Source: Ruminococcus sp. AM36-2AA (GTDB lineage: Bacteria; Bacillota; Clostridia; Lachnospirales; Lachnospiraceae). Taken from it: 64,000 nt of DNA. Numbering within the stretch: the stretch's first letter is position 1; each line of letters opens with the position of its first letter. This document shows, in pieces, positions 54,271 to 63,185 of the stretch. The stretch spans positions 62,001 through 126,000 of the forward strand of contig NZ_QTYB01000004.1 of assembly GCF_003461955.1 (NCBI RefSeq), in the 5' to 3' direction. The notes under the pieces are model-generated. The model made no database searches, was not told the DNA's origin, and saw nothing but the letters and a program-made list of their open reading frames with translations. Both the position numbers and the translations under genes were made by a program.

Positions 54271-55218
54271 ATGCCAGATATTTTTCAGGATTCTTCCAGA
54301 TATTTTCATATTTCCGCCTTTTATGCCCTTTCCCTGCCGTATTATCATATGGAACATCACACACATTCCAGCTATGAGATCATGTACATTACTTCCGGTT
54401 CCTGCCGGGTTTTCTGCATGGATGAGGAACAGGACATGGAATTTCCGCTGAAATCCGGGCAGTTTATCTTTATACGCCCGGGTATCCCGCACAGGCTTGA
54501 GATCCCGGACGGTTTTCCATGCTCGATCCTGAATCTGGAATTTTCCCTCACCTCCGAAAAAAGCCCGGTTTCTCTGGACCTTCTTCTGAAAAAAGATCCC
54601 GGATTTTCCCGGTTCTGGAATTTTATTGCCTCCTCCCGGGGATTCTGCTCCGGCACGGATTCCCGGAATTTCGGATACAGCCTGAAAGACCTTCTCACCT
54701 TTTTACAGCGCAGTTCCGATCAGATAAAGGAGGAAGAATTTCTCTTCTTTCTTCTGTTTGGCCGTATGCTCACAGAACTTGCTTTCTGCGCCCGCTCCAG
54801 CCGGAACACCCAGGGAAGTGTTTATCTGAAAAAAGCGCTCCGGTATATTGATGAACATTATCTGGAAGACATCGATATTCCTGCCATTGCCGCATATGCA
54901 GGGATCAATAAATCCTACCTCCAGGCACTTTTTACAGAAAAAAACGGCTGTACCATCAACACTTATATCAACCGCAAGCGTATGGAGCAGGCCGCCTTTC
55001 TTCTGTGCAACAGCACTCTTCACATTACGGATATTGCCTTTTCTTCCGGATATAACAGCCGGCAGCATTTTGCACATACCTTCGAAAAATTTTATCACAT
55101 GAGTCCTTCCCGGTACCGGAGCCTGCATACCCGTCCTCTTCGCTCGGATACCGAAAAGAAACGCTATCATATGGCGGACGGACGGAAGCTGGAAAGTGAA
55201 CCTTTTCCGCAGGAATAA
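54271..55218 (+). CDS. AraC-family transcriptional regulator (probable alpha-galactoside regulator)
   Basis: Start at 54271 because AGGAGG sits six bases upstream; 315 residues. Cupin sensor MEHHTHSSYEIMYITSGSCR and PLKSGQFIFIRPGIPHRL; double HTH DIPAIAAYAGINKSYLQALF and ITDIAFSSGYNSRQHFAHTF. Divergent from the GH36 gene across 227 bp. A basic 30-residue tail follows the HTH. Followed by a strong terminator. Confidence 0.88.
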   Translation: MPDIFQDSSRYFHISAFYALSLPYYHMEHHTHSSYEIMYITSGSCRVFCMDEEQDMEFPLKSGQFIFIRPGIPHRLEIPDGFPCSILNLEFSLTSEKSPVSLDLLLKKDPGFSRFWNFIASSRGFCSGTDSRNFGYSLKDLLTFLQRSSDQIKEEEFLFFLLFGRMLTELAFCARSSRNTQGSVYLKKALRYIDEHYLEDIDIPAIAAYAGINKSYLQALFTEKNGCTINTYINRKRMEQAAFLLCNSTLHITDIAFSSGYNSRQHFAHTFEKFYHMSPSRYRSLHTRPLRSDTEKKRYHMADGRKLESEPFPQE

Positions 55219-55280
55219 AACTTACCATCTCAGATCCATCTTCAGGCTGATACCTGCAATACACGTCTGATCAACCTGAA

Positions 55281-55333
55281 AAAAGCCGGCCAGGCACGAA
55301 GATCTTATCTCTTCGATAACCTGGCCGGCTTTT
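55281..55333. terminator. Strong bidirectional terminator
   Basis: AAAAGCCGGCCAGG (55281-55294) pairs perfectly with CCTGGCCGGCTTTT (55320-55333). The loop holds a second hairpin (CGAAGAT...CTTCG). It ends both the AraC gene and the fezB transcript. Confidence 0.92.
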
Positions 55334-55338
55334 ATATT

Positions 55339-55415
55339 TATGTCAAGCGGATATTCGCAATCCGCTTCGCTACGTAGCTCTACACCAAATAACTGCTCCG
55401 CAGTTGATTTGGTTA
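55339..55415. repeat. Structured intergenic repeat, full copy B
   Basis: 77 bp, nearly identical to 3011-3085. The second hairpin reads ACCAAAT-aa-CTGC / GCAG-ttg-ATTTGGT (55384-55413). The G-C pair of copy A (ACCGAAT/ATTCGGT) is an A-T pair here, a compensatory change. It lies 5 bp beyond the fezB stop. Confidence 0.8.
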
Positions 55416-55420
55416 ACTTT

Positions 55421-57496
55421 CTATGGAAGCAGATTCTGCATGCTCTTCAAACTGATCGCCAGTGTAGAAGTATTGTGAAGAAGTGCAGATGTAGTCGGCT
55501 GCAGGATTCCTGCAACGCCACAGGCGATAAGACCTGCATTAAAGGTAATGATGAAACGGTAATTACGTCTGATGCGCTTCATCAGTGCGTTACTGATCTC
55601 TTTCAGAACAACAAGTTCCTGAAGGTCATCTGCACCTACGGTAATGTCTGCGATCTCACGGGCAATCTCAGCGCCATCGCTGATGGCAATACCGACATTG
55701 GCTGCGGAAAGTGCCGGAGAATCATTGATTCCGTCACCTACCATGATCACCCTTCTTCCGGCTGCCTTCTCTTTTTCAATGAAGTTGGCCTTATCCTCCG
55801 GAAGTACCTCGGAATAATATTCATCCACACCTACACGTCTGGCAATAGCTGCTGCTGTACGCTCGCTGTCTCCTGTCATCATAACGATCTTGGAGATTCC
55901 TGCCGCGCGCAGTGCTTCTACAGAAGCTTTTGCCTCCTCACGAAGTGGATCTTCAATACAGATCACAGCTGCAAGACGTCCGTCAATAGCCAGATACAGG
56001 TGAGAATATTCTTCCGGAATGCTGTCGAATTTCTCCTGGCCATCCTCCGGGATCACACATTTCTCATCTTCAAAAACAAAGTGATAACTTCCGATCACGG
56101 CTTTATGTTCTTCTATGGTAGTGGAAATTCCATGTGCCACTACATATTCAACCTTGGAATGCATCTCTTCATGTGCCAGATGTTTCTTTCTGGCTGCACT
56201 GACAACGGCCTTGGCCATGGAGTGCGGGAAATGTTCTTCCATACATGCGGCAATACGCAGCATCTCGTCCGGATTGTTGTTATCAAAGGAAACCACATCC
56301 ACAACCGTTGGTTTTGCTTTTGTCAGAGTTCCGGTCTTATCAAATACGATGGTATCTGCATCAGCCATTGCTTCCAGATATTTACCACCTTTAACCGTAA
56401 CTTTATGTGTACCTGCCTCACGGATCGCGGACAGTACGGAGATTGGCATTGCAAGCTTCAGTGCACAGGAGAAATCTACCATCAGGATCGCAAGGGCCTT
56501 GGTTGCATTTCTGGTGAGCAGATATGTAAGGGCTGTTCCTCCAAGAGTATACGGAACCAGCTTATCTGCCAGATGCTCTGCCTTGCCTTCCAGGGAAGAT
56601 TTCAGCTTCTCAGATTCCTCGATCATGGTGACGATCTTGTCATAACGGCTGGAACCACCTACCGTCTTCACCCGGATAGTGATCTCACCTTCCTCCACAA
56701 CGGTACCTGCATAGGCAACGCTGCCTTCTTTCTTACATACAGGTACAGACTCACCGGTAAGAGACGCCTGGTTCACCATAGCTTCTCCATCCGTAACGCT
56801 TCCGTCAAACGGAATCACAGTACCCATACGAACAACAACTTCATCTCCCGGCTGAACTTCTTTGGATTCTACAAGAATTTCCTGATCTTCTCTCTTCAGC
56901 CACACCTTGCCAACATTCAGTGACATGGTTCTTGCAAGATCACCGACCGATTTCTTATGTGTCCACTCTTCCAGAATTTCTCCGATTCCAAGCAGGAACA
57001 TAATGGAACCTGCAGTACCGAAATCCTGACGCAGTACGGATACACCGATCGCAGTGGCATCCAGAACCGGTACTTCGATCTTGCGGTGAAGAAGTGTATC
57101 AATGCCCTTCCAGATATATTTCAGGGAAGTTGCTGTCGTATAAATTGCGTTCAACGGATATGGCAGGAAAAGCTTTCTTCCAAAATGATAGATCACCTTG
57201 GAGATCAGTTTCTCCTGATATTCTGCATTCAGTGCTCTTCCGGAGCTCTGCAGTACCTGCTGGGGAGCTTCCACATCCTGATAATGGAATGCTCTGATAC
57301 CGCAGATAACAGCCTCACGGCTGCCCTGATAATTCACAACCGCATCACAGGTTCTCTCATATACCTTGGCGGAAGCCACTCCGTCAAGATTTTCGAGATA
57401 ATACAGCAAAGTATCCGCCTGCTCGTAACTCATTCTCTTCTGGGCAAGATGAATACGAAGTCGTCCTCTTGTCTCATGTTTAATATAAAATTTCAC
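55421..57496 (-). CDS. fezB: P1B-6-type metal ATPase, FezB-like (ferrosome formation)
   Basis: 691 residues. The N-terminus is Arg-rich (HETRGRLRIHL) with an HMA-like fold lacking CxxC. Membrane helices follow, then the actuator TGES (248-251), the transmembrane motif DFSCALKLAMP (341-351), phosphorylation Asp386 in DKTGTLT and GDGINDSPAL. SCA in place of CPC is the hallmark of subgroup P1B-6 as I recall it. FezB, the ferrosome ATPase of Desulfovibrio and C. difficile, belongs to this subgroup. The gene lies 14 bp after a FezA-like gene and downstream of a Fur-family gene, the fezXAB layout. Likely loads iron into membrane vesicles; generic iron or heavy-metal export is the alternative. Confidence 0.8.
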   Translation of the reverse strand: MKFYIKHETRGRLRIHLAQKRMSYEQADTLLYYLENLDGVASAKVYERTCDAVVNYQGSREAVICGIRAFHYQDVEAPQQVLQSSGRALNAEYQEKLISKVIYHFGRKLFLPYPLNAIYTTATSLKYIWKGIDTLLHRKIEVPVLDATAIGVSVLRQDFGTAGSIMFLLGIGEILEEWTHKKSVGDLARTMSLNVGKVWLKREDQEILVESKEVQPGDEVVVRMGTVIPFDGSVTDGEAMVNQASLTGESVPVCKKEGSVAYAGTVVEEGEITIRVKTVGGSSRYDKIVTMIEESEKLKSSLEGKAEHLADKLVPYTLGGTALTYLLTRNATKALAILMVDFSCALKLAMPISVLSAIREAGTHKVTVKGGKYLEAMADADTIVFDKTGTLTKAKPTVVDVVSFDNNNPDEMLRIAACMEEHFPHSMAKAVVSAARKKHLAHEEMHSKVEYVVAHGISTTIEEHKAVIGSYHFVFEDEKCVIPEDGQEKFDSIPEEYSHLYLAIDGRLAAVICIEDPLREEAKASVEALRAAGISKIVMMTGDSERTAAAIARRVGVDEYYSEVLPEDKANFIEKEKAAGRRVIMVGDGINDSPALSAANVGIAISDGAEIAREIADITVGADDLQELVVLKEISNALMKRIRRNYRFIITFNAGLIACGVAGILQPTTSALLHNTSTLAISLKSMQNLLP

Positions 57497-57510
57497 GGGA
57501 AATCGCCTCT

Positions 57511-57855
57511 TTACTCAGCTGTCTCTTCAGTTGCTGCTTCTTTTGTCTCTTCTGCTGCCTCCTTGAATGCATCCTCATCTGCAGTCTCTTCTGCATTCTC
57601 TGCAACATCTTCTACAGCCTCTTCTGCTGCAGCTCTCTCCTCATTGATTCCCTTAGCCTCAGCGTAGATATCCTCCGCGTTCTCCTGAAGGCTTGTAGCT
57701 GTTTTCATGATGCAGTCCTTAGCTCTTAAAACGGCTGCTGTGCATCCTGTGTAAAGCTTCTTCGCATCCTTGCTTGTAAGGATCTTGATTCCTGCTGTTC
57801 CAAAAAGAACACCTGCTGCAAAAAGTCCTGATTTTTTGAATTTAAAATCTACCAT
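57511..57855 (-). CDS. fezA: Small membrane protein with acidic tail (DUF6110-type), FezA-like
   Basis: Start at 57855 (MVDFKFKKSG) after AGGAGG; 114 residues. One N-terminal hydrophobic segment (GLFAAGVLFGTAGIKILTS) is followed by a segment with two Cys (LYTGCTAAVLRAKDCIMK), an amphipathic helix (SLQENAEDIYAEAKG) and a very acidic Ala/Glu tail from about 70. Such a single-anchor protein with an acidic tail could sit on a vesicle membrane. It is 14 bp before the P1B-6 ATPase gene. The name FezA rests on size, topology and gene order, not on a sequence search. Confidence 0.7.
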   Translation of the reverse strand: MVDFKFKKSGLFAAGVLFGTAGIKILTSKDAKKLYTGCTAAVLRAKDCIMKTATSLQENAEDIYAEAKGINEERAAAEEAVEDVAENAEETADEDAFKEAAEETKEAATEETAE

Positions 57856-57942
57856 AATAATTTTTCCTCCTAAATATATAATTTTTATCATTTTACTGAT
57901 TTCCGGTGGACAATTTCCCATGCCTGCCCCGGTATTTTCATC

Positions 57943-57997
57943 ATTATAAAATACTTGTAAAAAAATGTCCAGTGTTTTTTTTGTGAATTTAACACAA
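57943..57997 (-). promoter_or_regulatory. fezAB promoter with candidate operator
   Basis: On the minus strand TGGACA (57971-57966), a 17-bp spacer and TATAAT (57948-57943) put the start near 57936. The dyad TTGTG-N7-CACAA (57981-57997) lies ten bases upstream of the -35 box, suited to a dimeric regulator such as the Fur-family protein encoded next. Confidence 0.55.
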
Positions 57998-58120
57998 TTC
58001 GCTGAATTTTCAGTTAATTTCCCCTAACAGTTAAGTTTTACTAATAGTTTCGTTTTTCTAATTTTTAGTCTGTACAAACCCTTTATTTCCTATTATATAG
58101 GGAATATCTCCTTGCTGTGT

Positions 58121-58579
58121 TTATCCCACTTCATGTACCGGAAGCACTGCAAGTGTGCGGATATTCTGCTCATGGATCTCCCCGCATGCCCGAAGTCCCG
58201 CACGGATCACCTCATTAAGCTTCTGCCCGGACAGGTGGCAGATGGTATCATCATCCAGCTCCACTGTGCAGGCCCCTTTGGTACTGCAGGCTACCCGGTA
58301 CATATTTTTGCGGCTGATGGCTCCGATGGACTCCAGCGTATTGATCATACGGTATACCGTTGCCACACCGATCTTCGGGTCCAGTGCGGAAGCCCTGTAA
58401 TAAATTTCCTTACAGCAGGAGCACTCCCCTTCCAGAATGATATCAAGCAGGATCCTCCTCTGTCTGGTAATTCTTAAGCCCCGTTCTTTCAGCTTCTCTA
58501 TAATAAGATCTTTCTGCATCTGTGTATGGCGGTAACATCCTGTTCTCTTTTCTTCTTTCTCAGCTTTTGCGTTCTGCAT
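58121..58579 (-). CDS. Fur-family regulator with atypical metal sites (FezX candidate)
   Basis: 152 residues. The winged helix is typical (ERGLRITRQRRILLDIILE; recognition helix GVATVYRMINTLESIGAI). The metal-site region differs from canonical Fur: no HHHH cluster and no paired CxxC at the C-terminus. Instead there is ECSCCKEIYY after helix 2 and DDDTICHLSGQK in the dimer domain. It may sense metal through Cys/Asp ligands, or another signal. It lies 265 bp upstream of the FezA-like gene, which has its own promoter and dyad. A role in controlling fezAB is inferred from position. Confidence 0.82.
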   Translation of the reverse strand: MQNAKAEKEEKRTGCYRHTQMQKDLIIEKLKERGLRITRQRRILLDIILEGECSCCKEIYYRASALDPKIGVATVYRMINTLESIGAISRKNMYRVACSTKGACTVELDDDTICHLSGQKLNEVIRAGLRACGEIHEQNIRTLAVLPVHEVG

Positions 58580-58916
58580 TCTGATCCCTCCTTTATTATT
58601 GAGAAAACTTTTCTTTTATCTAATAAGTTAGTATACTCCAACTGTGGTTAGCTGTAAATAACTTGTTTTGGATTTTTTTATAATATTGAGGATTTCGCCG
58701 GAATGCAGTATAATAATTCGTGAATCTATCCATATGAAACCGTCGTTTTGACAAAATGACGAAAAATCCCCTTTCGTTTTTTCGTCAGAATGACAAGAAA
58801 CTGCCGGAAACTTTGTACGATTCAGCTCTAGCTCTTTTCCTCCATTTTCGATATACTGTTAACCAGCAAAGGAAATTACGTAAAAAACAATATATTAATT
58901 TTGGAGGGAAACAACA
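58580..58916. promoter_or_regulatory. Divergent control region between the Fur-like and MsmK genes
   Basis: This 337-bp region holds a perfect 10-bp dyad, TGACGAAAAA (58757-58766) with TTTTTCGTCA (58778-58787), flanked by further TGAC(A) half-sites (TTGACAAAATGAC...GAATGACAAG); a regulator operator is plausible. TATAATA motifs at 58679 and 58711 and TATACT at 58849 are possible -10 boxes. I see no ORF with a ribosome site. Confidence 0.4.
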
Positions 58917-60032
58917 ATGGCAAGTTTATCATTATCTCACATTAATAAAACTTATCCAAACGGCTTCCAGGCAGTTAAAGATTTCAACCTTGAAATCGAA
59001 GACAAAGAGTTTATCATCTTCGTAGGACCGTCTGGATGTGGAAAGTCCACAACACTTCGTATGATCGCAGGTCTTGAGGAGATCAGCGGTGGTACACTTA
59101 AGATCGGTGACAAAGTCATGAACGATGTTGAGCCTAAGGACCGTGATATCGCAATGGTATTCCAGAACTACGCTCTGTATCCTCATATGACTGTTTATGA
59201 TAACATGGCATTCGGACTTAAACTTCGTAAAGTTCCGAAGGATCAGATTGACAAAGCTGTTCGTGAAGCAGCAAGAATCCTTGACCTTGACAAACTTCTT
59301 GATCGTAAACCGAAGGCTCTTTCCGGTGGTCAGAGACAGCGAGTTGCTATGGGACGTGCTATCGTTCGTAATCCTAAGGTATTCCTTATGGATGAGCCTC
59401 TTTCCAACCTGGATGCTAAACTTCGTGTACAGATGCGTATCGAGATTTCCAAGATCCATCAGAGACTTGGTGCTACAATCATCTATGTAACACATGACCA
59501 GACAGAGGCTATGACACTTGGTACCAGAATCGTCGTTATGAAAGACGGTGTTGTTCAGCAGGTTGATACACCACAGAACCTGTATCAGAAACCAGGCAAC
59601 CTCTTTGTTGCAGGATTCATGGGATCTCCGCAGATGAACTTCCTTGATGCTGTTATCTCCGAAAAAGGCGGTAACATGATCGCTACAATCGGTAACGAGC
59701 ATGAGGTTATTGTTCCTGCAGCTAAAGCTAAAGTTCTCAAAGACAAAGGCTATGTTGGAAAGAAAGTTGTTCTTGGTATCCGTCCTGAGGATATCCATGA
59801 TTCTCAGATGTTCCTTGAGACATCCCCAAGCAAACCGATGAACTCCGTAGTTAAAGTTTACGAGCTTCTTGGTGCCGAAGTATTCCTGTACTTCGATGTT
59901 GACGGAACTCAGATCACAGCACGAGTTGATCCTCGTACAACAGCTAAGACCGGTGATCCGATCAGATTCGCATTCGATATGGAGAAAGCTCACTTCTTCG
60001 ACAAAGAGACAGAGCTTACCATCACAAACTAA
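58917..60032 (+). CDS. msmK: Multiple-sugar ABC transporter ATPase (MsmK/UgpC type)
   Basis: 371 residues. Walker A GPSGCGKSTT, signature LSGGQRQRVAMGR, Walker B VFLMDEPLSNLDA, switch VTHDQTEAMTL, and a C-terminal OB/TOBE regulatory domain (LGIRPEDIHDS, VYELLGAEVFLYF). In Firmicutes one such ATPase serves many sugar importers, which fits its isolated position. Codons are strongly biased to U-ending forms (CTT, GGT, GTT), unlike its neighbours, suggesting high expression. Ribosome site GGAGGG. Confidence 0.92.
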   Translation: MASLSLSHINKTYPNGFQAVKDFNLEIEDKEFIIFVGPSGCGKSTTLRMIAGLEEISGGTLKIGDKVMNDVEPKDRDIAMVFQNYALYPHMTVYDNMAFGLKLRKVPKDQIDKAVREAARILDLDKLLDRKPKALSGGQRQRVAMGRAIVRNPKVFLMDEPLSNLDAKLRVQMRIEISKIHQRLGATIIYVTHDQTEAMTLGTRIVVMKDGVVQQVDTPQNLYQKPGNLFVAGFMGSPQMNFLDAVISEKGGNMIATIGNEHEVIVPAAKAKVLKDKGYVGKKVVLGIRPEDIHDSQMFLETSPSKPMNSVVKVYELLGAEVFLYFDVDGTQITARVDPRTTAKTGDPIRFAFDMEKAHFFDKETELTITN

Positions 60033-60060
60033 TTCTTACCGAATTACAAAAAATGAATTT

Positions 60061-60097
60061 AACCCCGGGGGATATATTTTCCCGGGGTTTCTTTTTT
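60061..60097 (+). terminator. Terminator of the MsmK gene
   Basis: AACCCCGGG pairs with CCCGGGGTT across GGATATATTTT's loop and is followed by TCTTTTTT. Confidence 0.9.
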
Positions 60098-60141
60098 CCT
60101 CTGCACAATTTTCACTTCATCTACAGAAAGGACTCAGTTTT

Positions 60142-61227
60142 ATGAAAATACAGCAAACACTTCAAAAATGCCTGGATGACTGGAACCGGATCAGCGGACT
60201 GGATTTTTGTATTCTGGACGAAAGTAATCAGGTTTTTGCTTCCACCGGAGACAGAAAGCTGCCATCTGCCGAAAAGCTTATCCAGTTCCGTGAAGATCCT
60301 GCTTTATGTATTTCCAACCGTTCCTGCAGCATCTACAAATTAAACGGCGCATCCGGAGATATGCTTCTGACGGTATGGGGTTCCACAGACTCCGCTTCCA
60401 CCATCGGAGAACTTGCGGTCTGCCAGGTCGAAAGTCTTCTTACTGCCTATGCGGAAAAAACGGACAAAAACTCCTTTATGCAGAACCTTCTTCTGGACCG
60501 CTATTCTCAGGTGGAAGCTTTCAACAAAGCTGCCCGCCTCCACATTGCACCTTCTGTCCGCCGTGCAGTCTTTCTTGTGGAAACCAAGCAGCATAAAGAC
60601 GAAAACGCTCTGGCAACCATCCGGAATATCTTTTCGGCCCGGACACGTGACTTTATCACTGCCCTGGATGATTCCGGCATTATTGTTGTCCGTGAACTTC
60701 AGAGTACAGAGAGCTACGAGGAACTTAACGGTATTGCCTGCATGCTTGTGGATATGCTGAATACGGAGGCTATGACTTCTGCCTGGGTTTCCTACAGCAA
60801 TGTTGCTGACGATATCATGCAGCTTTCTGATGCCTATAAAGAAGCACGTACTGCCCTGGAAGTCGGAAAAATCTTTTACGCGGACAAAAATGTCTTCGGT
60901 TACAACCGCCTTGGTATTGGCCGTCTGATCTATCAGCTTCCGACTCAGGTATGTGACATGTTCGTAGGTGAAATTTTCGGAGAGGAATCTCTGGATTCTA
61001 TTGATGATGAAACGCTGAATATCATCCGCACTTTCTTTGAAAACAACCTGAATCTTTCCGAGACATCCAGACAGCTTTATGTGCACAGAAATACTCTGGT
61101 GTACCGCTTTGAAAAGCTTCAGAAACGATTCGGGCTGGATATCCGTACCTTCGAAGATGCGCTGGCCTTTAAGCTTGCCATGATGGTATCGGATTACATT
61201 ACCTACTCCCGGAATCACGGAAAATAA
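60142..61227 (+). CDS. CdaR/PucR-type transcriptional regulator
   Basis: Start at 60142 with AGAAAGGA upstream; 361 residues (a longer in-frame ORF runs back through the MsmK gene and is not real). A sensor-like N-terminus (SGLDFCILDESNQVFASTGD) and a GGDEF-related middle domain (DSGIIVVRELQS, LSDAYKEARTALEVG) precede the C-terminal HTH_30 (FFENNLNLSETSRQLYVHRN, TLVYRFEKLQKRFGLD). Position after the sugar ATPase gene suggests carbohydrate control. Confidence 0.85.
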   Translation: MKIQQTLQKCLDDWNRISGLDFCILDESNQVFASTGDRKLPSAEKLIQFREDPALCISNRSCSIYKLNGASGDMLLTVWGSTDSASTIGELAVCQVESLLTAYAEKTDKNSFMQNLLLDRYSQVEAFNKAARLHIAPSVRRAVFLVETKQHKDENALATIRNIFSARTRDFITALDDSGIIVVRELQSTESYEELNGIACMLVDMLNTEAMTSAWVSYSNVADDIMQLSDAYKEARTALEVGKIFYADKNVFGYNRLGIGRLIYQLPTQVCDMFVGEIFGEESLDSIDDETLNIIRTFFENNLNLSETSRQLYVHRNTLVYRFEKLQKRFGLDIRTFEDALAFKLAMMVSDYITYSRNHGK

Positions 61228-61257
61228 ATATCTCAGAAAAATAGAACACACTACAAA

Positions 61258-61298
61258 AAAAATCCCGGAAATACCTGACGGATATTTCCGGGATTTTA
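61258..61298. terminator. Bidirectional terminator between the CdaR-type gene and modC
   Basis: AAAATCCCGGAAAT pairs with ATTTCCGGGATTTT. It serves two convergent genes. Confidence 0.88.
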
Positions 61299-61312
61299 TT
61301 GCAGAGATATTT

Positions 61313-62371
61313 TTATTTCAGCAGCATCAGGTGTTCCGGCGGAAGATACAGATATTTCGGAAGACCCCTGTCCGGATCCTCTCTGAAACTGTTTTTCGGC
61401 CGCATCCACCACAAACCGGCCGCTGCCTCCTCACCTTTCCTGCGGATCATATACTGATGTTCAAAAGTTGTTTCGATATACTCGTCCACCTGTACTTCCA
61501 GACAATTCTCTCCCGGCTTATCTTCCGGCCTGATCCAGTGTCCGCGAATTCCCACGTGAGTAATATCTTCTGCCACTTTTTCTGCTGTATGAAGTTTTAT
61601 TTTCCAGTCCGTGGCATAAATTTCATGTTCTCCCAGCCGCTGGACCGCTGAAAAGTTCTTACATCCGGTAAGTTTTGCCGCTTCCAGCATTCTTGGATTC
61701 TCAAACAGCCGTTTCGTTTCATCGGTTACAAGGATCCGTCCCCTGTCCACAACAGAAAGCTCTTTACAGAATTTATAGGCCTCATCTCTGCTGTGAGTTA
61801 CAAGGATCATATCGCCTGGATAATCCTGAAGAAAATCCTGCATTTCCCTCTGAAGCACATCTTTCAGATATCCATCCAGTGCGGAAAACGGCTCATCCAG
61901 AAGAATGGCTTCCGGTTCCCCGATCATCATTCTGGCCAGTGCCACTCGCTGCTGCTGCCCGCCGGAAAGCTGGGATGGAAGACGTTTTTCCAGGCCCTCC
62001 AGATGATATCGCCGGATCAGATCCGACACTTTTTCCTGTGCAAAAGATTTTTCTCCACGGTAACCACAGCGGATATTCTGCTCTACCGTCATAGTCGGAA
62101 ATAATGCATAATTCTGGAAGAGGTAGCCAATCTGCCGCTTCTGTGGCTTCAGATTGATTCCTGCTTCTGAATCAAAGACTGTTTTTCCGTTAATTACGAT
62201 TTTTCCCCGATCCGGAGTTTCAATTCCTGCTATACACCGCAGTGTCATGCTCTTTCCGCTGCCGGATGCTCCAAGAAGCCCGATGGCTGCCGAGCTGCCC
62301 TCAAATTGCACTTTCAGGGAAAAATCCCGGAAATTCTTTTCGATATTTACGCTGACTGCCATCAGATCCAC
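61313..62371 (-). CDS. modC: Molybdate ABC transporter ATPase ModC
   Basis: 352 residues. Walker [11 protein letters not shown], signature [13 protein letters not shown], Walker [14 protein letters not shown], switch [11 protein letters not shown]. After the ATPase a shortened C-terminal region (about 235-350) replaces the full mop domains. Overlaps modB by 10 bp. Confidence 0.9.
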   Translation of the reverse strand: MDLMAVSVNIEKNFRDFSLKVQFEGSSAAIGLLGASGSGKSMTLRCIAGIETPDRGKIVINGKTVFDSEAGINLKPQKRQIGYLFQNYALFPTMTVEQNIRCGYRGEKSFAQEKVSDLIRRYHLEGLEKRLPSQLSGGQQQRVALARMMIGEPEAILLDEPFSALDGYLKDVLQREMQDFLQDYPGDMILVTHSRDEAYKFCKELSVVDRGRILVTDETKRLFENPRMLEAAKLTGCKNFSAVQRLGEHEIYATDWKIKLHTAEKVAEDITHVGIRGHWIRPEDKPGENCLEVQVDEYIETTFEHQYMIRRKGEEAAAGLWWMRPKNSFREDPDRGLPKYLYLPPEHLMLLK

Positions 62372-63057
62372 CTTCTTGTCTTCATTCCTCTTCCGGATAC
62401 AATGTTGATCAGTGCCACGATCACAAAAGAAATCAGCACAATCACAACGACCCAGAAGCCTGCGGTTCCATAGTTTCCAGCTGCGGTCTCTGCAGCTATG
62501 GCTACTGAAACTGTTCTTGTTTTTCCAAGGATATTTCCGGCAAGCATGGAAGTCGCTCCGTACTCACCAATGGCACGTGCAAAAGCCAGTACCGTTCCGG
62601 AAGCAATTCCCGGTCCTGCCGCAGGCATAACCACCTTCCAGAAGATCCGGTTGTCGCTCATTCCCAAAGTCTGGCCCACATAGATCAGATTCACATCTAC
62701 CTGCTCAAAAGCAGCACGTGCATTGCGGTACATCAGCGGAAACGCAATCACTGCAGCCGCGATCACACAACCTTTCCAGGTCTGTACGATCTTAATATCA
62801 AAATTATCCAGAAGAAAACTTCCCAGCGGTCTTTTCAGGCTGAAAATCAGCAGAAGAAAAAATCCGGCAACTGTAGGCGGAAGCACCAGGGGAAGGGTAA
62901 GGATCCCATCCAGTACTGCCCTGGCGCCCGGCTTCAGTTTCATGATCTTACGGGCACAGAATACTCCCAGGAAAAAAGCGATCACGGTAGCCACCAGACC
63001 TGTTTTTAAGGAGATCCACAGGGGACTCCAGTTTATTTCTTTCAAAAATTCTGTCAT
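62362..63057 (-). CDS. modB: Molybdate ABC transporter permease ModB
   Basis: 231 residues, five or six helices. The EAA coupling motif is GQTLGMSDNRIFWKVVMPAA, followed by GTVLAFARAIGEYGATSMLA, typical of ModB/CysT permeases. Pairs with ModC and the downstream-edge ModA. Confidence 0.92.
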   Translation of the reverse strand: MTEFLKEINWSPLWISLKTGLVATVIAFFLGVFCARKIMKLKPGARAVLDGILTLPLVLPPTVAGFFLLLIFSLKRPLGSFLLDNFDIKIVQTWKGCVIAAAVIAFPLMYRNARAAFEQVDVNLIYVGQTLGMSDNRIFWKVVMPAAGPGIASGTVLAFARAIGEYGATSMLAGNILGKTRTVSVAIAAETAAGNYGTAGFWVVVIVLISFVIVALINIVSGRGMKTRRWI

Positions 63058-63185
63058 CGTTCATTCCTGCACCGGCATTTACCGCATTGGTCAAAATTGC
63101 TGCCGGTTTTTTTGCATAATGATTATTTGGAGGTGCTGTCTGTTGAGTCTGTGCTGTCCTCAGTCTCAGTGCTGTCTTCGGAAGC

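Noticed and set aside
55340..56923. A 527-codon plus-strand open frame
   Set aside because: Antisense to the P1B-6 ATPase gene; Cys/His/Ser-rich composition typical of a shadow frame.
58757..58787. Terminator upstream of the MsmK gene
   Set aside because: The 10-bp dyad has no T-run after it and lies in a promoter region; an operator is more likely.
59869..60141. N-terminal extension of the CdaR-type regulator
   Set aside because: It would overlap the MsmK coding region and terminator; the ATG at 60142 has a ribosome site and matches family length.
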